Below are positions 31,868 through 43,686 of a DNA stretch of 64,000 nucleotides, one piece after another. Numbering within the stretch: position 1 is the first letter of the stretch; each line of letters begins with the position of its first letter. The DNA comes from Telluria mixta (GTDB taxonomy: Bacteria; Pseudomonadota; Gammaproteobacteria; Burkholderiales; Burkholderiaceae_D): positions 4,836,001 to 4,900,000 of the forward strand of contig NZ_CP119520.1 of NCBI RefSeq assembly GCF_029223865.1. Direction: 5' to 3'. A program made the translations under genes and the position numbers. A model generated the notes under the pieces. It did not search any database and was not told where the DNA came from. It saw only the letters and a program-made list of their open reading frames with translations.

Positions 31868-32722
31868 TCAGCGCAGGTTCGGCGGCGCGTCCGCGTGGAA
31901 CGCGCGGTAGGCGGCATAGTCGGCGTCGCTGGCCGCGACGAAGGAAACGGGCGCCGGCGCATGCACGAGTTCCGCAGCGGCCGCGAGGATGCTGCGGCCT
32001 TCCGGATCCTTGTCCATGCCGAAGAAGGCCTCGGCGACCGCGCGGACCTGGTCGGCCGGGACACGCGGCGACGCCATCAGGGCCAGGTCGTTGAACGGCT
32101 CCGAACTCCACAGCACGCGGAACGATTTGTGTTCGCGGCCCCGGTAGTTCTGCACGAGCTGGGAATTGGCGCCGGCCGCCACCGCCTTGCCCGCGAACAT
32201 CTGGGCGAACGCGGCATCCATGTTGCCGGCGAAGACGACGTCGACGGGGACGTTCCGGCGCAGCAGCTGGGCATACGCGACCTTGTACGCGATCATCGCT
32301 TCCGGACCGGGGAAGGCGACGGGCTCGCCGGCCAGTTGCGCCAGGCCCATCACGGGCGAATCGGCCGGCACGACGATCTGCGCCCGCACGGGCGGCGCAT
32401 CGCGGCGGCCGAACACGGTCCAGCCCAGCCGTGCGCGGTCCGGGCTGAACAGGTGATTCGTGAACGCGAAGTCGACTTCGCGCGCGAGCACATAGCTTGT
32501 CGTGTCCGCCGACGTGCGGCCCAGTTTGAGATTCAGGCGGACGCCGCTTTTCGCCGACACGTAGCGGATGATCGGGTTCCAGAAACCGGCCGACACCTGC
32601 AGGTTGTACTGATTGACCGGCGAAAAATTGTAGGCCGGCGGTGGCGCGGCACGCGCGGCGCCGGCGGCGGACAGGCAGGCCACGACGGCCAGGGCAGGGC
32701 GGACGAAGGAATGACGATACAT
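31868..32722 (-). CDS. PhnD-like periplasmic substrate-binding protein
   Basis: A 284-residue exported protein with a signal peptide (MYRHSFVRPALAVVACLSAAG, cleaved near ARA-A). It has the fold pattern of phosphate/phosphonate-binding PhnD-type proteins: FWNPIIRYVSAKSGVRLNL near the N terminus, VDFAFTNHLF, and GNMDAAFAQMFAGKA. No ABC permease or ATPase is encoded nearby. Instead the next gene, four bases downstream, is a membrane GGDEF-EAL enzyme with a periplasmic domain. It may therefore present a ligand to that sensor rather than feed a transporter. Confidence 0.82.
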   Translation of the reverse strand: MYRHSFVRPALAVVACLSAAGAARAAPPPAYNFSPVNQYNLQVSAGFWNPIIRYVSAKSGVRLNLKLGRTSADTTSYVLAREVDFAFTNHLFSPDRARLGWTVFGRRDAPPVRAQIVVPADSPVMGLAQLAGEPVAFPGPEAMIAYKVAYAQLLRRNVPVDVVFAGNMDAAFAQMFAGKAVAAGANSQLVQNYRGREHKSFRVLWSSEPFNDLALMASPRVPADQVRAVAEAFFGMDKDPEGRSILAAAAELVHAPAPVSFVAASDADYAAYRAFHADAPPNLR

Positions 32723-32947
32723 GGTTCGTTGACGTGGCGCCGGCGGGGTGTCGGCCGGCATGTCGCAAATATAACATATTTCCAAACTGCAACAACACGA
32801 ATTGATTTGCCAATGTTGGCCATCATGTGCCGGGCGACCTCATGAAGCCTGTACCGACAGGGGTTATGCTTTTTTTGCACGTGCGCGATCTCGTTCAATC
32901 TTGCTGAAGATACAATCAGACGATTCGGATTTTCGTTATCGGAAACC

Positions 32948-35134
<2,187 letters not shown>

Positions 35135-35390
35135 CCGGCCTTTCTTTGATTGCGTTCGCCACTGTATCTGGCGAGACGGTTGTTATCGCTATCTATCTTG
35201 TATCGGGAAACTGGACGGCGGCCGTTCAAATGCCCTTATTTGGCAGGCGCGCTACGGTTTCGCTCGCCGGCGCCACGGATTTCGTTAAATATTGTTAAAC
35301 GTGGCGAGCACGATTGAAATTCGATTGGCAGTGATCGAAATGTCAAGTAATCTGGGGTTGCAGGGCGTGGACAACCGATAATCGACAACC

Positions 35391-38300
35391 ATGGCCGACT
35401 CGACACCTGACGTATCGATTGGAGTCCGCGACGACGAAGTCGTGGAAGCCGTCCTGCGCGAACGCGCGGCGCATCTGCCCGCGCGTGACGGCGCGGCGGA
35501 GACGGCCGTGCTGGCGCGCCTGGCGCAGGCGCTGGCCGACACGCCGGAGGATGTCCAGCAGCATCTGGCCGACGCCGTCCGCACGCTGTGCGGTGCCGAT
35601 GCGGTCGTCGTGGCGGTGCGCGACGGTGCCCACGGTGCCCACGGTACGCACGACGCGCCCGACGGCGACACGGTGCGGTGGTGCGTCGTCTCCGGCGCGC
35701 TGGCCGGACATGAGGGCGAGCGCTGGGGCCTGGACGAGTGCGCGTGCGGCACCGTCATCCGCGCCGACGGCGCCGTGCTGATGGAACAGCCGGCCGATAA
35801 ATTCCCATCGTTGCGCGCCAGCGGCGTGCCCGTGGCCGAGTTCCTCGGTGTGCCGTGGCGCGTCCACGGCAACGCGACGGGCGCACTGGCGGCCGTACTG
35901 GGCGATGGCGAGGCCCGCTTCGATGCCGACGACCTGCGCCGGCTGCGCACCTGCGCCGCGTTCGCCGCGGCCGCGCACCAGGCCGGCGGCGCGCGCGCGG
36001 GCGCCGACGGCGGCGAGATCGAGCGCAAGGTCGAGGAGCGCCTGCGTCCCGTTTTGGAAAGCAAGGAACACCTGGAACGCGAGGTCGAGGAGAGCCGCGC
36101 GGCCGAGCGGTTGCTGCGCGAACACAAGGCCCTTATCGACGCCACCCTCAGCATCAGTACCGTCGGCGTACTGTATTTCGACATCGACGGCATCGTCCGC
36201 GACGTCAATGCGGCATTCGAACGGATGACGGGCTATACCCGCGAGGAATTGCGCACGATGCCGAACTGGCGCGACATGACGCCGCCCGAGTTCTGGGACG
36301 TGTCGGCACGCGCGCTGCGCGACCTCATCGACAAAGGGGTCACCCTGCCGTACACGAAGCAGATGCGGCGCAAGGACGGCAGCCGCTGGTGGGGCCTGTT
36401 CGCGCCCGCGCGCATCTCGGGCGAGGGTGCAAATGCGCGCTGCGTGCTGTTCGTGATCGACGTCACCGAGAACAAGGAGACGGAGGCGCGGCTGGCCGAG
36501 AGCGAGGAGCGGTTCCGGGCGATGGTCGAGGGCTTCGCGCAGACGGTGTGGGAAGCGGATGCGCACGGCCGCGTCATCACCGGCTCGCCCAGCTGGACGA
36601 CCTATACGGGCCAGTCGGAATCGGCGTCGCTGGGCGTGGGCTGGATCGAGGCCGTGCATCCGGACGACCGCGCCTATGTGCTGCGCGAATGGCGTGCGGC
36701 CGTCGGCACGCGCCGGATCCTGAACGCCGAGTTCCGCGTGCAGATGGCCTCCGGCGGCTGGCGCTGGACCAATGCGCGTGCGGCGCCGCTGTTCAACCGC
36801 GACGGCAGCGTCCGTAAATGGGTGGGCATGCACATCGACGTCGACGAGCGCCGCCGCACCCAGGCCGCGCTGGCCGAGAGCGAACGGCGCTACCGCATGC
36901 TGTTCGAGGCGATGGACGAAGGTTTCCTCCTCGCGACCGTGCGCTTCGACGATACGGGCCGGCCTACCGGCCTCGATTACGCGGAAGCGAATCCGGCCGC
37001 CGTGCGCATGGCCAACATCGCCTACGTGGGGCCGGGCCAGCTGCGCATGCCCCCGGAGCACGAGCCGTGCTGGCTGGACGCCTGCGCCCAGGTCGTGCGC
37101 ACGGGCGTCTCCAGCCGCTCGCAATGCTTTTCGCAGCCGCTGGGCAGCTGGTACGACTTCTTCGTGTACCCGGTCGGCGGGCGCCAGGTGCCGCGCGTGG
37201 CGATCCTGTTCCACGACATCACCGTGCGCAGGCGCGCCGAGGATGCGCTGCGCGAGAGCGAGGGCCGGTTCCGCGCGCTGGCCGACGCGTCGCCCGCGCT
37301 CGTGTACCAGTTCGACGTGGACGGCAACGTTATCTACCTGAACCAGCGCTGCGTCACCGATGAAGTGACAACGGCGGACGGCAACGCCGGCTGGAAGAGC
37401 ATCTCCCGGCCGGGCGACATGGACGCGTACCTGCGCGACGTGTTCGACGCGATCCGCACGCGCGGCGCCTTTACCCAGCGCATGCAGGCGGTGGTGAAGG
37501 ATGGCAGCCGGCACTGGTTCGAATCCCATGCGTCGCCCTGGCATTCGGGCGACGGCGAACACCGTGGCTACGTCGGCATCTCGCTCGACATCACGGGGGC
37601 CGTGCAGGCCGAGGAGGCGCTAAAGGAGGCCGACCGTCGCAAGGACGAGTTCCTTGCGACGCTGGCCCACGAATTGCGCAATCCCCTGGCCCCGATCAGC
37701 AACGCGGTGCAGCTGATGCGCCGTCCGGACGGCCGGCGCCAGTCCGACCGTGTCGTCGAGATGGTGGGGCGCCAGGTGAAGCAGATGGCGCGCCTCGTCG
37801 ACGACCTGCTGGAAGTGTCGCGCATCACGCGCGGCAAGATCGACCTGAAGCTGGAGCGGCTGCAGTTCGCCGAGATCGTCCACAGCGCCGTCGAGACGAG
37901 CCAGCCGATGATCGAGCGGGCCGGCCACCAGCTCGCCGTCGCGCTGCCGGAGCAGCCGCTCGTCCTCGAAGCCGACCGCGTGCGCCTGACGCAGGTGTTT
38001 GCCAACCTGCTCAACAACGCCGCCAAGTACACGGACGGGGGCGGACGCATCTGGTTCGACGTGCGGCGCGAGGACGGCCAGGTCCTGGCCATCGTGCGCG
38101 ACACGGGCATCGGCATTCCGGCTGATGCGCTGCCGTGCGTGTTCGACATGTTCGCGCAGGCCCACCGGTCCGCCGGGCGGGGACAGGGCGGCCTCGGCAT
38201 CGGCCTGACGATGGTGCGCAGCCTCGTCGAGATGCACCACGGCACCGTCGAGGCGCGCAGCGCCGGGCCGGGCCAGGGCAGCGAGTTCATCGTGCGGCTG

Positions 38301-38726
38301 CCGCTCGCAGCCGAGCTCGATACGGATGACGACGCACCGCAGCTGGGCCTGGCCCAACCGGCCGCGCCGTTCCACGGCCAGCGCATCCTTGTCGTGGACG
38401 ACAACCGCGACGCCGCCGATACGCTTGGGTTATTGCTGGAAGCGGATGGCGCCGAGGTCCGCGTCGTGTACGACGGTCGCGCCGCGCTGGCGATGGCTGA
38501 AACTTTCCAGCCGACCAGTGTTTTGCTCGACCTCGGGATGCCCGGCATGGACGGCTATGAAGTCGCGCGCCGCCTGCGCCAGGACGAGCGCTTCACCACC
38601 GTGCGGATCGCGGCACTGACGGGATGGGGGCAGGATGCCGACCGGCGCCAGACCCGCAACCGTGGCTTTTCGCACCATCTCACCAAACCCGTCAGTATCG
38701 AGGAGTTGCACAGAATTCTTGCCTGA
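35391..38726 (+). CDS. Multi-PAS hybrid histidine kinase
   Basis: An 1111-residue soluble kinase. Order: a GAF-like domain (about 40-200), a coiled coil (about 208-245), four PAS domains (about 247-360, 372-485, 498-612 and 622-738), HisKA with His760 (TLAHELRNPLAP), an ATPase domain with NLLNNAAKYT and GLGIGLTMV, and a receiver with Asp1047 (LLDLGMPGMDG). No membrane segment is seen, so the signals are probably cytoplasmic (redox, light or small ligands; not decidable). It follows the previous kinase after 256 bases that contain no gene. The GAF region carries a short tandem repeat. Confidence 0.92.
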   Translation: MADSTPDVSIGVRDDEVVEAVLRERAAHLPARDGAAETAVLARLAQALADTPEDVQQHLADAVRTLCGADAVVVAVRDGAHGAHGTHDAPDGDTVRWCVVSGALAGHEGERWGLDECACGTVIRADGAVLMEQPADKFPSLRASGVPVAEFLGVPWRVHGNATGALAAVLGDGEARFDADDLRRLRTCAAFAAAAHQAGGARAGADGGEIERKVEERLRPVLESKEHLEREVEESRAAERLLREHKALIDATLSISTVGVLYFDIDGIVRDVNAAFERMTGYTREELRTMPNWRDMTPPEFWDVSARALRDLIDKGVTLPYTKQMRRKDGSRWWGLFAPARISGEGANARCVLFVIDVTENKETEARLAESEERFRAMVEGFAQTVWEADAHGRVITGSPSWTTYTGQSESASLGVGWIEAVHPDDRAYVLREWRAAVGTRRILNAEFRVQMASGGWRWTNARAAPLFNRDGSVRKWVGMHIDVDERRRTQAALAESERRYRMLFEAMDEGFLLATVRFDDTGRPTGLDYAEANPAAVRMANIAYVGPGQLRMPPEHEPCWLDACAQVVRTGVSSRSQCFSQPLGSWYDFFVYPVGGRQVPRVAILFHDITVRRRAEDALRESEGRFRALADASPALVYQFDVDGNVIYLNQRCVTDEVTTADGNAGWKSISRPGDMDAYLRDVFDAIRTRGAFTQRMQAVVKDGSRHWFESHASPWHSGDGEHRGYVGISLDITGAVQAEEALKEADRRKDEFLATLAHELRNPLAPISNAVQLMRRPDGRRQSDRVVEMVGRQVKQMARLVDDLLEVSRITRGKIDLKLERLQFAEIVHSAVETSQPMIERAGHQLAVALPEQPLVLEADRVRLTQVFANLLNNAAKYTDGGGRIWFDVRREDGQVLAIVRDTGIGIPADALPCVFDMFAQAHRSAGRGQGGLGIGLTMVRSLVEMHHGTVEARSAGPGQGSEFIVRLPLAAELDTDDDAPQLGLAQPAAPFHGQRILVVDDNRDAADTLGLLLEADGAEVRVVYDGRAALAMAETFQPTSVLLDLGMPGMDGYEVARRLRQDERFTTVRIAALTGWGQDADRRQTRNRGFSHHLTKPVSIEELHRILA
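35625..35651 (+). repeat. Three 9-base tandem units inside the GAF domain
   Basis: GGTGCCCAC occurs twice in a row, followed by the related GGTACGCAC. It encodes Gly-Ala-His units around residues 79-87 of the multi-PAS kinase. The unit length keeps the frame, so copy number could vary without disrupting the gene. Confidence 0.7.
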
Positions 38727-38757
38727 AAGAGATCATACGACGTTGCTGAAACAAAAA

Positions 38758-38816
38758 GTTACAAATTTGTGACATATGCGAACTGCATTTGGTTCCGCTA
38801 TGTGCGTTAGCTAACG
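38758..38816. promoter_or_regulatory. Two palindromes upstream of a small orphan gene
   Basis: GTTACAAATTTGTGAC (38758-38773) is a near-perfect 16-base palindrome with one mismatch pair. CGTTAGCTAACG (38805-38816) is a perfect 12-base palindrome. Both lie in a spacer of 150 bases that is markedly AT-richer than its surroundings. They fit operator sites for the gene starting at 38877; no regulator is recognised. Confidence 0.4.
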
Positions 38817-38876
38817 TCAATATGCTTCCCGCCTTAGTAGACTGAAATCAACGTCAACCGATGTTGGGAGGCAGCG

Positions 38877-39197
38877 ATGGCGTGGATTTCACAATTCGTC
38901 AGATACCTGGGCGTCTTCAATGATCCCCAGTTACACCCTGAAACGATTTCGGACCTCCCACCATTCGCACTGCGCCAGACGCTGGAAGCGCTGCTGCGGA
39001 CCGGTTGGATGAAGACGTTCGAATACGATGCCGAAGACGCGTGGGTCGATTACGTCCGCGTGGACTTGCGCAGGGGCCGATCAAAGCTGAGGCTGGAGTG
39101 GGACCAGGACAGCGGCGGCACCGTCGAGGCGCCGCGGGCCGTGCTCGATGAACTGCGCGTGCTGGATCCGTGGACACAGATGCGGCACGCGCATTGA
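38877..39197 (+). CDS. Small hypothetical protein
   Basis: A 106-residue soluble protein with a good GGGAGG ribosome-binding site. It begins MAWISQFVRYLGVFNDPQLH and has the mixed charged/aromatic composition of a folded domain (WVDYVRVDLRRGRSKLRLEW). No domain is recognised. It stands alone between a kinase gene and the convergent pseudouridine synthase, with palindromes upstream. Confidence 0.65.
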   Translation: MAWISQFVRYLGVFNDPQLHPETISDLPPFALRQTLEALLRTGWMKTFEYDAEDAWVDYVRVDLRRGRSKLRLEWDQDSGGTVEAPRAVLDELRVLDPWTQMRHAH

Positions 39198-39200
39198 GGA

Positions 39201-39947
39201 TCAGAAGCGCTCGTCTGCGCCTAAATAGCGCCACTGCCCGGGCGGCAGGTCGCCGAGCTTCACGCGGCCGATCCGCACACGCTTGAGGCCGATGACCTTG
39301 AGGCCGACCATGTCGCACATGCGGCGGATCTGGCGCTTGCGGCCTTCCCTGAGGGTGAAGCTGAGCTGGTCGTCGTTTTGCCAGCGCACTTTTGCGGGCA
39401 GCAGCGGTTTGCCGTCCATCCACAGGCCGTGGTTCAGCTTCTTGAGGTCGGCGTCCGGCAGGCGTCCCGGCTTCGTGTACTGCACGCGTACGAGGTATTC
39501 CTTTTCGATGGACGTGTCTTCGCCGATCAATTGCTTCGCGATGCGGCCGTCCTGCGTCAGCACGAGGAGGCCGACGGAATCGATGTCCAGCCGTCCGGCC
39601 GGCACGAGGGATTTCAGCTGCGTCGGGTGGAACAGCTCGGGCGATGGATCGTCCGCCCAGCGGTTTTCCGGTTTCACGAGCACGACGGCCGGCTTGTAGC
39701 CGTCTTCCGCCTGGCCGCTGACGAAGCCGACCGGCTTGTTCAGCAGCACGGTCACGCGCTTGGCCTGCTGGGCGGCTGCCTGGCGTTCGACGGTGATCTT
39801 TTGGTGCGGCAAGACTTTGCTGCCCAGCTCGGACACCACCTGGCCGTCGACGCGGACCCATCCTTTCGCGATCCACTCATCGGCCTCGCGGCGGGAAGAG
39901 AGGCCAAGTTCGGACATGCGTTTGGAAAGGCGTACGGGTTCGGTCAT
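39201..39947 (-). CDS. rRNA pseudouridine synthase, RsuA/RluB/RluE/RluF family
   Basis: Converts a uridine in ribosomal RNA to pseudouridine. The 248-residue protein has an N-terminal S4 RNA-binding domain ([20 protein letters not shown]) and the catalytic Asp in [18 protein letters not shown], followed by [11 protein letters not shown] near the C terminus. The S4 domain and the GRLD context are closest to RluF, but the target position cannot be assigned safely. It lies downstream of glnD on the same strand, separated by a palindromic repeat. Confidence 0.92.
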   Translation of the reverse strand: MTEPVRLSKRMSELGLSSRREADEWIAKGWVRVDGQVVSELGSKVLPHQKITVERQAAAQQAKRVTVLLNKPVGFVSGQAEDGYKPAVVLVKPENRWADDPSPELFHPTQLKSLVPAGRLDIDSVGLLVLTQDGRIAKQLIGEDTSIEKEYLVRVQYTKPGRLPDADLKKLNHGLWMDGKPLLPAKVRWQNDDQLSFTLREGRKRQIRRMCDMVGLKVIGLKRVRIGRVKLGDLPPGQWRYLGADERF

Positions 39948-39977
39948 GGTCGTTCAAAAAATTACGGAAACAAATAC

Positions 39978-40101
39978 CGTCGTTCCCGCGAAAGCGGGAA
40001 CCCATGCTGAAGTGCCGAAGCCACTCTGTTGAGAGACCGCAGCAGTTTTGAATTATCGAATTCTGCGGCTCAGTATGGATTCCCGCCTGCGCGGGAATGA
40101 C
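39978..40101. repeat. Double-hairpin palindromic intergenic repeat, copy 2
   Basis: Outer hairpins TTCCCGC/GCGGGAA lie at 39983-40000 and 40080-40097. The internal stretch shares CCATGC, GCCGAAG and CTCAGTATGG with the unit at 5584-5662. This copy is longer by about 45 bases, which form an extra inverted repeat (CCGCAG 40037-40042 with CTGCGG 40063-40068). It fills nearly all of the spacer between glnD and the pseudouridine synthase gene. Confidence 0.85.
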
Positions 40102-40109
40102 GCATTAAC

Positions 40110-42710
40110 TTAGATCTTCACGGCGTCGAGCAACTCGGTCTCCAGCTGCACCTGCACGCGCTGGTTGTTCAGCGCCTGTCCGTCGATGAGGAACACGTCC
40201 TCGACGCGCTCGCCGAGCGTCATGATCTTGGCGGTGTGCAGATTGATCCGGTAGCGCGCCAGCACGCTCGCGATCGAGTACAGCAGGCCGTTGCGGTCGT
40301 TGGCGCCGATCGCCAGCACCCAGAACTGGCCCCGCTCGTCCGGGCGCATGTCCACGGTCGGCGTGATGGGGAAGTTGCGCGACATGCGCGACAGCCGGCC
40401 CCGCAGCGGCGGCGACAGGGGTTCCTGGTGCACGAGCACCTCGCACAGCTCGTGCTCGATCAGGTTGATGATGTCGCGGTAGCTGTTGGCGAAATGTTCG
40501 TCCGTGATGAGGAACGTGTCGAGTGCGTAGCCATCCTTCGTCGTGTGGATCTTGGCGTCGAGGATGGAGAAATTCTTGCGGTCGAAATAGCTGCAGATGC
40601 GCGCGAACAGGTCGGGCTGGTCCTTCACGTACACCGTCACCTGCAGGCCTTCGCCGATCGGTGCCAGGCGCGATTTCACGACGGGCTTGTCGCGCCCCAG
40701 CTTGTCGACCAGGCAGCGGGTCTGCCAGGCGATGTCGGAGGCGTCGTGGCGCAGGAAATAGGCCATGTCGAGCTGCTTCCACAGCGCCTCGTGCGCGTCC
40801 GACGGCAGGCCGAACAGGCGCAGCGTGGCCAAGGCTTCCTGCTGGCGCGCGCGCAGTTCGCGGTCGGCCGACGGCGGCTCGCCGCCCAGCACGCGCAGGG
40901 TCATCTTGTACAGGTCTTCCAGCAGCTTCGCCTTCCACGCATTCCACACCTTGGGGCTCGTGCCGCGGATGTCGGCCACCGTCAGCAGGTACAGCGCGGT
41001 CAGGTGGCGCTCGTCGCGTACGAGCCGGGCGAAGGACTGGATCACGTCCGGGTCGGACAGGTCCTGCTTCTGGGCGACGACGGACATCGTCAGGTGGTGC
41101 TCGACGAGGAACACGACCAGTTCCGTGTCTTCCTCGGACAAGGCGTGGTCGCGGCAGAATTCGCGCGCATCGACCTTGCCCAGTTCCGAGTGGTCGCCGC
41201 CGCGGCCCTTGGCGATGTCGTGGAAGAGGGCGGCCACGTACAGCAGCCAGCGGTCGCGGAAATTGGCGATCAGCTGGCTGCAGAACGGGTATTCGTGCGC
41301 GTGCTCCGTCATCGTGAAGCGGCGCATGTTCCGCACGACCATCATGATGTGCTGGTCGACCGTGTACACGTGAAACAGGTCGTGCTGCATCTGGCCGATG
41401 ATGCGGCGGAAGTTCGGCAGGTAGCGGCCGAGGATGCCCATGTCGTTCATGCGGCGCAGCGCGTGCACGAGACCCACCGGCGCCTGCAGCACGCGCAGGA
41501 ACAGGGCGCGGTGCTGCGGGTTGGCGCGGAATGCGTCGTCGATCAGCGTGCGCGCATGCCACAGGGCGCGCATCGTGCGCGCGGTCATGCCCTTGATGTC
41601 GGGGCGTTCCGTCATCAGCACGAAGATTTCCAGCACGGCGGCAGGCGTGGACTCGAACGTGTCGTCCGCGGCGATGTCGATGAAGCCGCCCACTTCGTTG
41701 AAGCGCGGGTTGATCGGCACCGGCTGCGACGGCGTGGGGAACAGGTAGGCCTCGATGTTCTGCAGCAGGATCGTGTTCAGCTGGGTCACGGTCTTCGCGG
41801 CCCAGTAATATCTCTGCATCAGGTATTCGCTGGCGCGGCGCGCGTCGAGTCCCTCGCCCGTGGACGTGAGGCCGAACGTTTCCGCAATGGCCGTCTGCAC
41901 GTCGAACACGAGACGGTCTTCTCTCCGGTTCGTCTGTAGGTGCAGGCGGATGCGGATGTCCTTGAAGGCGCGCTCCTTTTCCATCAGCTGGCGCGCTTCC
42001 TCGCGCGTGATCAGGCCGCGGATCGCGAGCTGGCTCCAGGAATTCGCGAGACCGGCCGCCTTGGCCACCCACAGGATCACCTGCAGGTCGCGCAGCGCGC
42101 CCGGGCTTTCCTTGACGTTCGGCTCCAGCGAGAACGGCGTGAATTCGTACTTGGCGTGACGCAGGCGCATCTCGGCCGTCTTGGCCTGGAAGAAGGCCTG
42201 CGCGTCCATCGCCTCGTCGTAGCGGCGCAGCAATTCGTTGAAGATGGCTTCATTGCCCGTCACGAGGCGGGCTTCCAGCAGGCTCGTCTGCACGGTGATG
42301 TCGGCGGCCGACTCCGTCATGCATTCGTCCACCGTACGGATGCTGTGACCGATTTCCAGGCCCAGGTCCCACAGCAGCTGCACGAAGTTTTCCAGCTTCG
42401 CCTGCGCGATCGCGTCGGGCGGGTTGCCCAGCAGGATCAGCAGGTCGACGTCGGAATTCGGGAACAGCTCGCCGCGGCCGTAGCCGCCCACGCCCACCAG
42501 CGCGGCATCCGGCGGCAGGCCGGCCGCATGCCACGCATCCGCCAGCACGCCGTCGACGCTGTGGCGCAGGCCGCGCAACAGTTTTTCCGGCTTGCCGTTC
42601 TCGCGGAACTCGGCGATGACGAGCTGGCGCTCGGCTTTCAGGCGTTGCTTCAGCTGCAGCGGCTGCAGCGGTTGCGCGGTCGAGGACGTGGTGGCGGTGG
42701 ACGTGGACAT
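40110..42710 (-). CDS. glnD: Bifunctional uridylyltransferase/uridylyl-removing enzyme, PII regulator
   Basis: GlnD senses glutamine and adds or removes UMP on PII, setting nitrogen status. The 866-residue protein has the nucleotidyltransferase motif GGYGRGELFPNSDVDLLILL (about 73-92), the middle helical region, an HD hydrolase domain with LFHDIAKGRGGDHSELG (near 500), and two C-terminal ACT domains for glutamine sensing (VTVYVKDQPDLFARI and FWVLAIGANDRNGLLYSI). It begins nine bases after map and is probably co-transcribed with it. Confidence 0.97.
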   Translation of the reverse strand: MSTSTATTSSTAQPLQPLQLKQRLKAERQLVIAEFRENGKPEKLLRGLRHSVDGVLADAWHAAGLPPDAALVGVGGYGRGELFPNSDVDLLILLGNPPDAIAQAKLENFVQLLWDLGLEIGHSIRTVDECMTESAADITVQTSLLEARLVTGNEAIFNELLRRYDEAMDAQAFFQAKTAEMRLRHAKYEFTPFSLEPNVKESPGALRDLQVILWVAKAAGLANSWSQLAIRGLITREEARQLMEKERAFKDIRIRLHLQTNRREDRLVFDVQTAIAETFGLTSTGEGLDARRASEYLMQRYYWAAKTVTQLNTILLQNIEAYLFPTPSQPVPINPRFNEVGGFIDIAADDTFESTPAAVLEIFVLMTERPDIKGMTARTMRALWHARTLIDDAFRANPQHRALFLRVLQAPVGLVHALRRMNDMGILGRYLPNFRRIIGQMQHDLFHVYTVDQHIMMVVRNMRRFTMTEHAHEYPFCSQLIANFRDRWLLYVAALFHDIAKGRGGDHSELGKVDAREFCRDHALSEEDTELVVFLVEHHLTMSVVAQKQDLSDPDVIQSFARLVRDERHLTALYLLTVADIRGTSPKVWNAWKAKLLEDLYKMTLRVLGGEPPSADRELRARQQEALATLRLFGLPSDAHEALWKQLDMAYFLRHDASDIAWQTRCLVDKLGRDKPVVKSRLAPIGEGLQVTVYVKDQPDLFARICSYFDRKNFSILDAKIHTTKDGYALDTFLITDEHFANSYRDIINLIEHELCEVLVHQEPLSPPLRGRLSRMSRNFPITPTVDMRPDERGQFWVLAIGANDRNGLLYSIASVLARYRINLHTAKIMTLGERVEDVFLIDGQALNNQRVQVQLETELLDAVKI

Positions 42711-42719
42711 GGGAGCGGG

Positions 42720-43544
42720 TCAGGCGGCGACGGTGTCTTTCGGCTGGATGATGGCGGGCGGCGGCGGGGTGCCGGCCGACGTCGTCAGTACTTCGTAACC
42801 CGTCTCCGTCACGAGGATCATGTGTTCCCACTGGGCGGACAGGCTGCGGTCCTTCGTCTTGATGGTCCAGCCGTCCGGCATTTCGCGGATCTCGCGGCGG
42901 CCCGCGTTGATCATCGGCTCGATCGTGAAGATCATGCCGGCTTTCAACTCTTCGCCCGTGCCCGGACGGCCGTAGTGCAGCACCTGCGGCTCTTCGTGGA
43001 AGACCTTGCCGATGCCATGGCCGCAGAATTCGCGCACGACGGAATAGCCGGCGTTTTCCGCGTGCTGCTGGATCACGTGGCCGATGTCGCCCAGGTGCGC
43101 GCCCGGTTTCACCTTGCTGATGCCGAGCCACATGCATTCGTAGGTGATCTCCGTCAGGCGGCGCGCCAGCTTCGACGGTTCGCCGATGAAGAACATGCGG
43201 CTGTTGTCGCCGTGATAACCATCCTTCGTGATGACGGTGACGTCGATGTTCACCACGTCGCCATTCTTGAGGACCTTGTCGCCCGGAATCCCGTGGCAGA
43301 TCACGTCGTTGACGGAGGTGCAGACGGCTTTCGGGAACGGCGGGTAGCCCGGCGGCGCATAGTTCAGCGGGGCCGGGACGGTGCCTTGCACATTCACCAT
43401 GTATTCATGGCACAGGCGGTCCAGTTCGCCGGTGGTCACGCCCGGTTTGACGAAGGGCGTGATGTAGTCGAGCACCTCGGCGCCGAGGCGGCCGGCGATG
43501 CGCATGCCCTCGATGTCTTCCGGGGTCTTGATGGAAATTGCCAT
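42720..43544 (-). CDS. map: Methionine aminopeptidase type I
   Basis: Removes the initiator methionine from new proteins using two metal ions. The 274-residue protein keeps the metal ligands in NIDVTVITKDGYHGDNSRMF, the His in FCGHGIGKVFHEEP and the Glu in FTIEPMI. A proline-rich tail follows (GTPPPPA). The start at 43544 (MAISIKTPEDIEGMR) matches the family. It is divergent from rpsB, the usual arrangement in proteobacteria. Confidence 0.97.
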   Translation of the reverse strand: MAISIKTPEDIEGMRIAGRLGAEVLDYITPFVKPGVTTGELDRLCHEYMVNVQGTVPAPLNYAPPGYPPFPKAVCTSVNDVICHGIPGDKVLKNGDVVNIDVTVITKDGYHGDNSRMFFIGEPSKLARRLTEITYECMWLGISKVKPGAHLGDIGHVIQQHAENAGYSVVREFCGHGIGKVFHEEPQVLHYGRPGTGEELKAGMIFTIEPMINAGRREIREMPDGWTIKTKDRSLSAQWEHMILVTETGYEVLTTSAGTPPPPAIIQPKDTVAA

Positions 43545-43651
43545 ATTGATCCGTTCTGCGATAAGTTCTGTGCCGGTCATTATATGTGATTCATAACGTG
43601 GCCGGGCCGCCGGCCGCTGCCCCCGGCGGCGACGGTCATGCGTGCGCGAGC

Positions 43652-43680
43652 TTGAAATTCGTGTCAAATCCCGCTAGAAT
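43652..43680 (+). promoter_or_regulatory. Sigma-70 promoter of rpsB
   Basis: TTGAAA (43652-43657), a 17-base spacer and TAGAAT (43675-43680). The predicted start is near 43687, giving a leader of about 113 bases before the rpsB ATG. It is the best promoter seen in the window. Confidence 0.75.
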
Positions 43681-43686
43681 CTCGGG

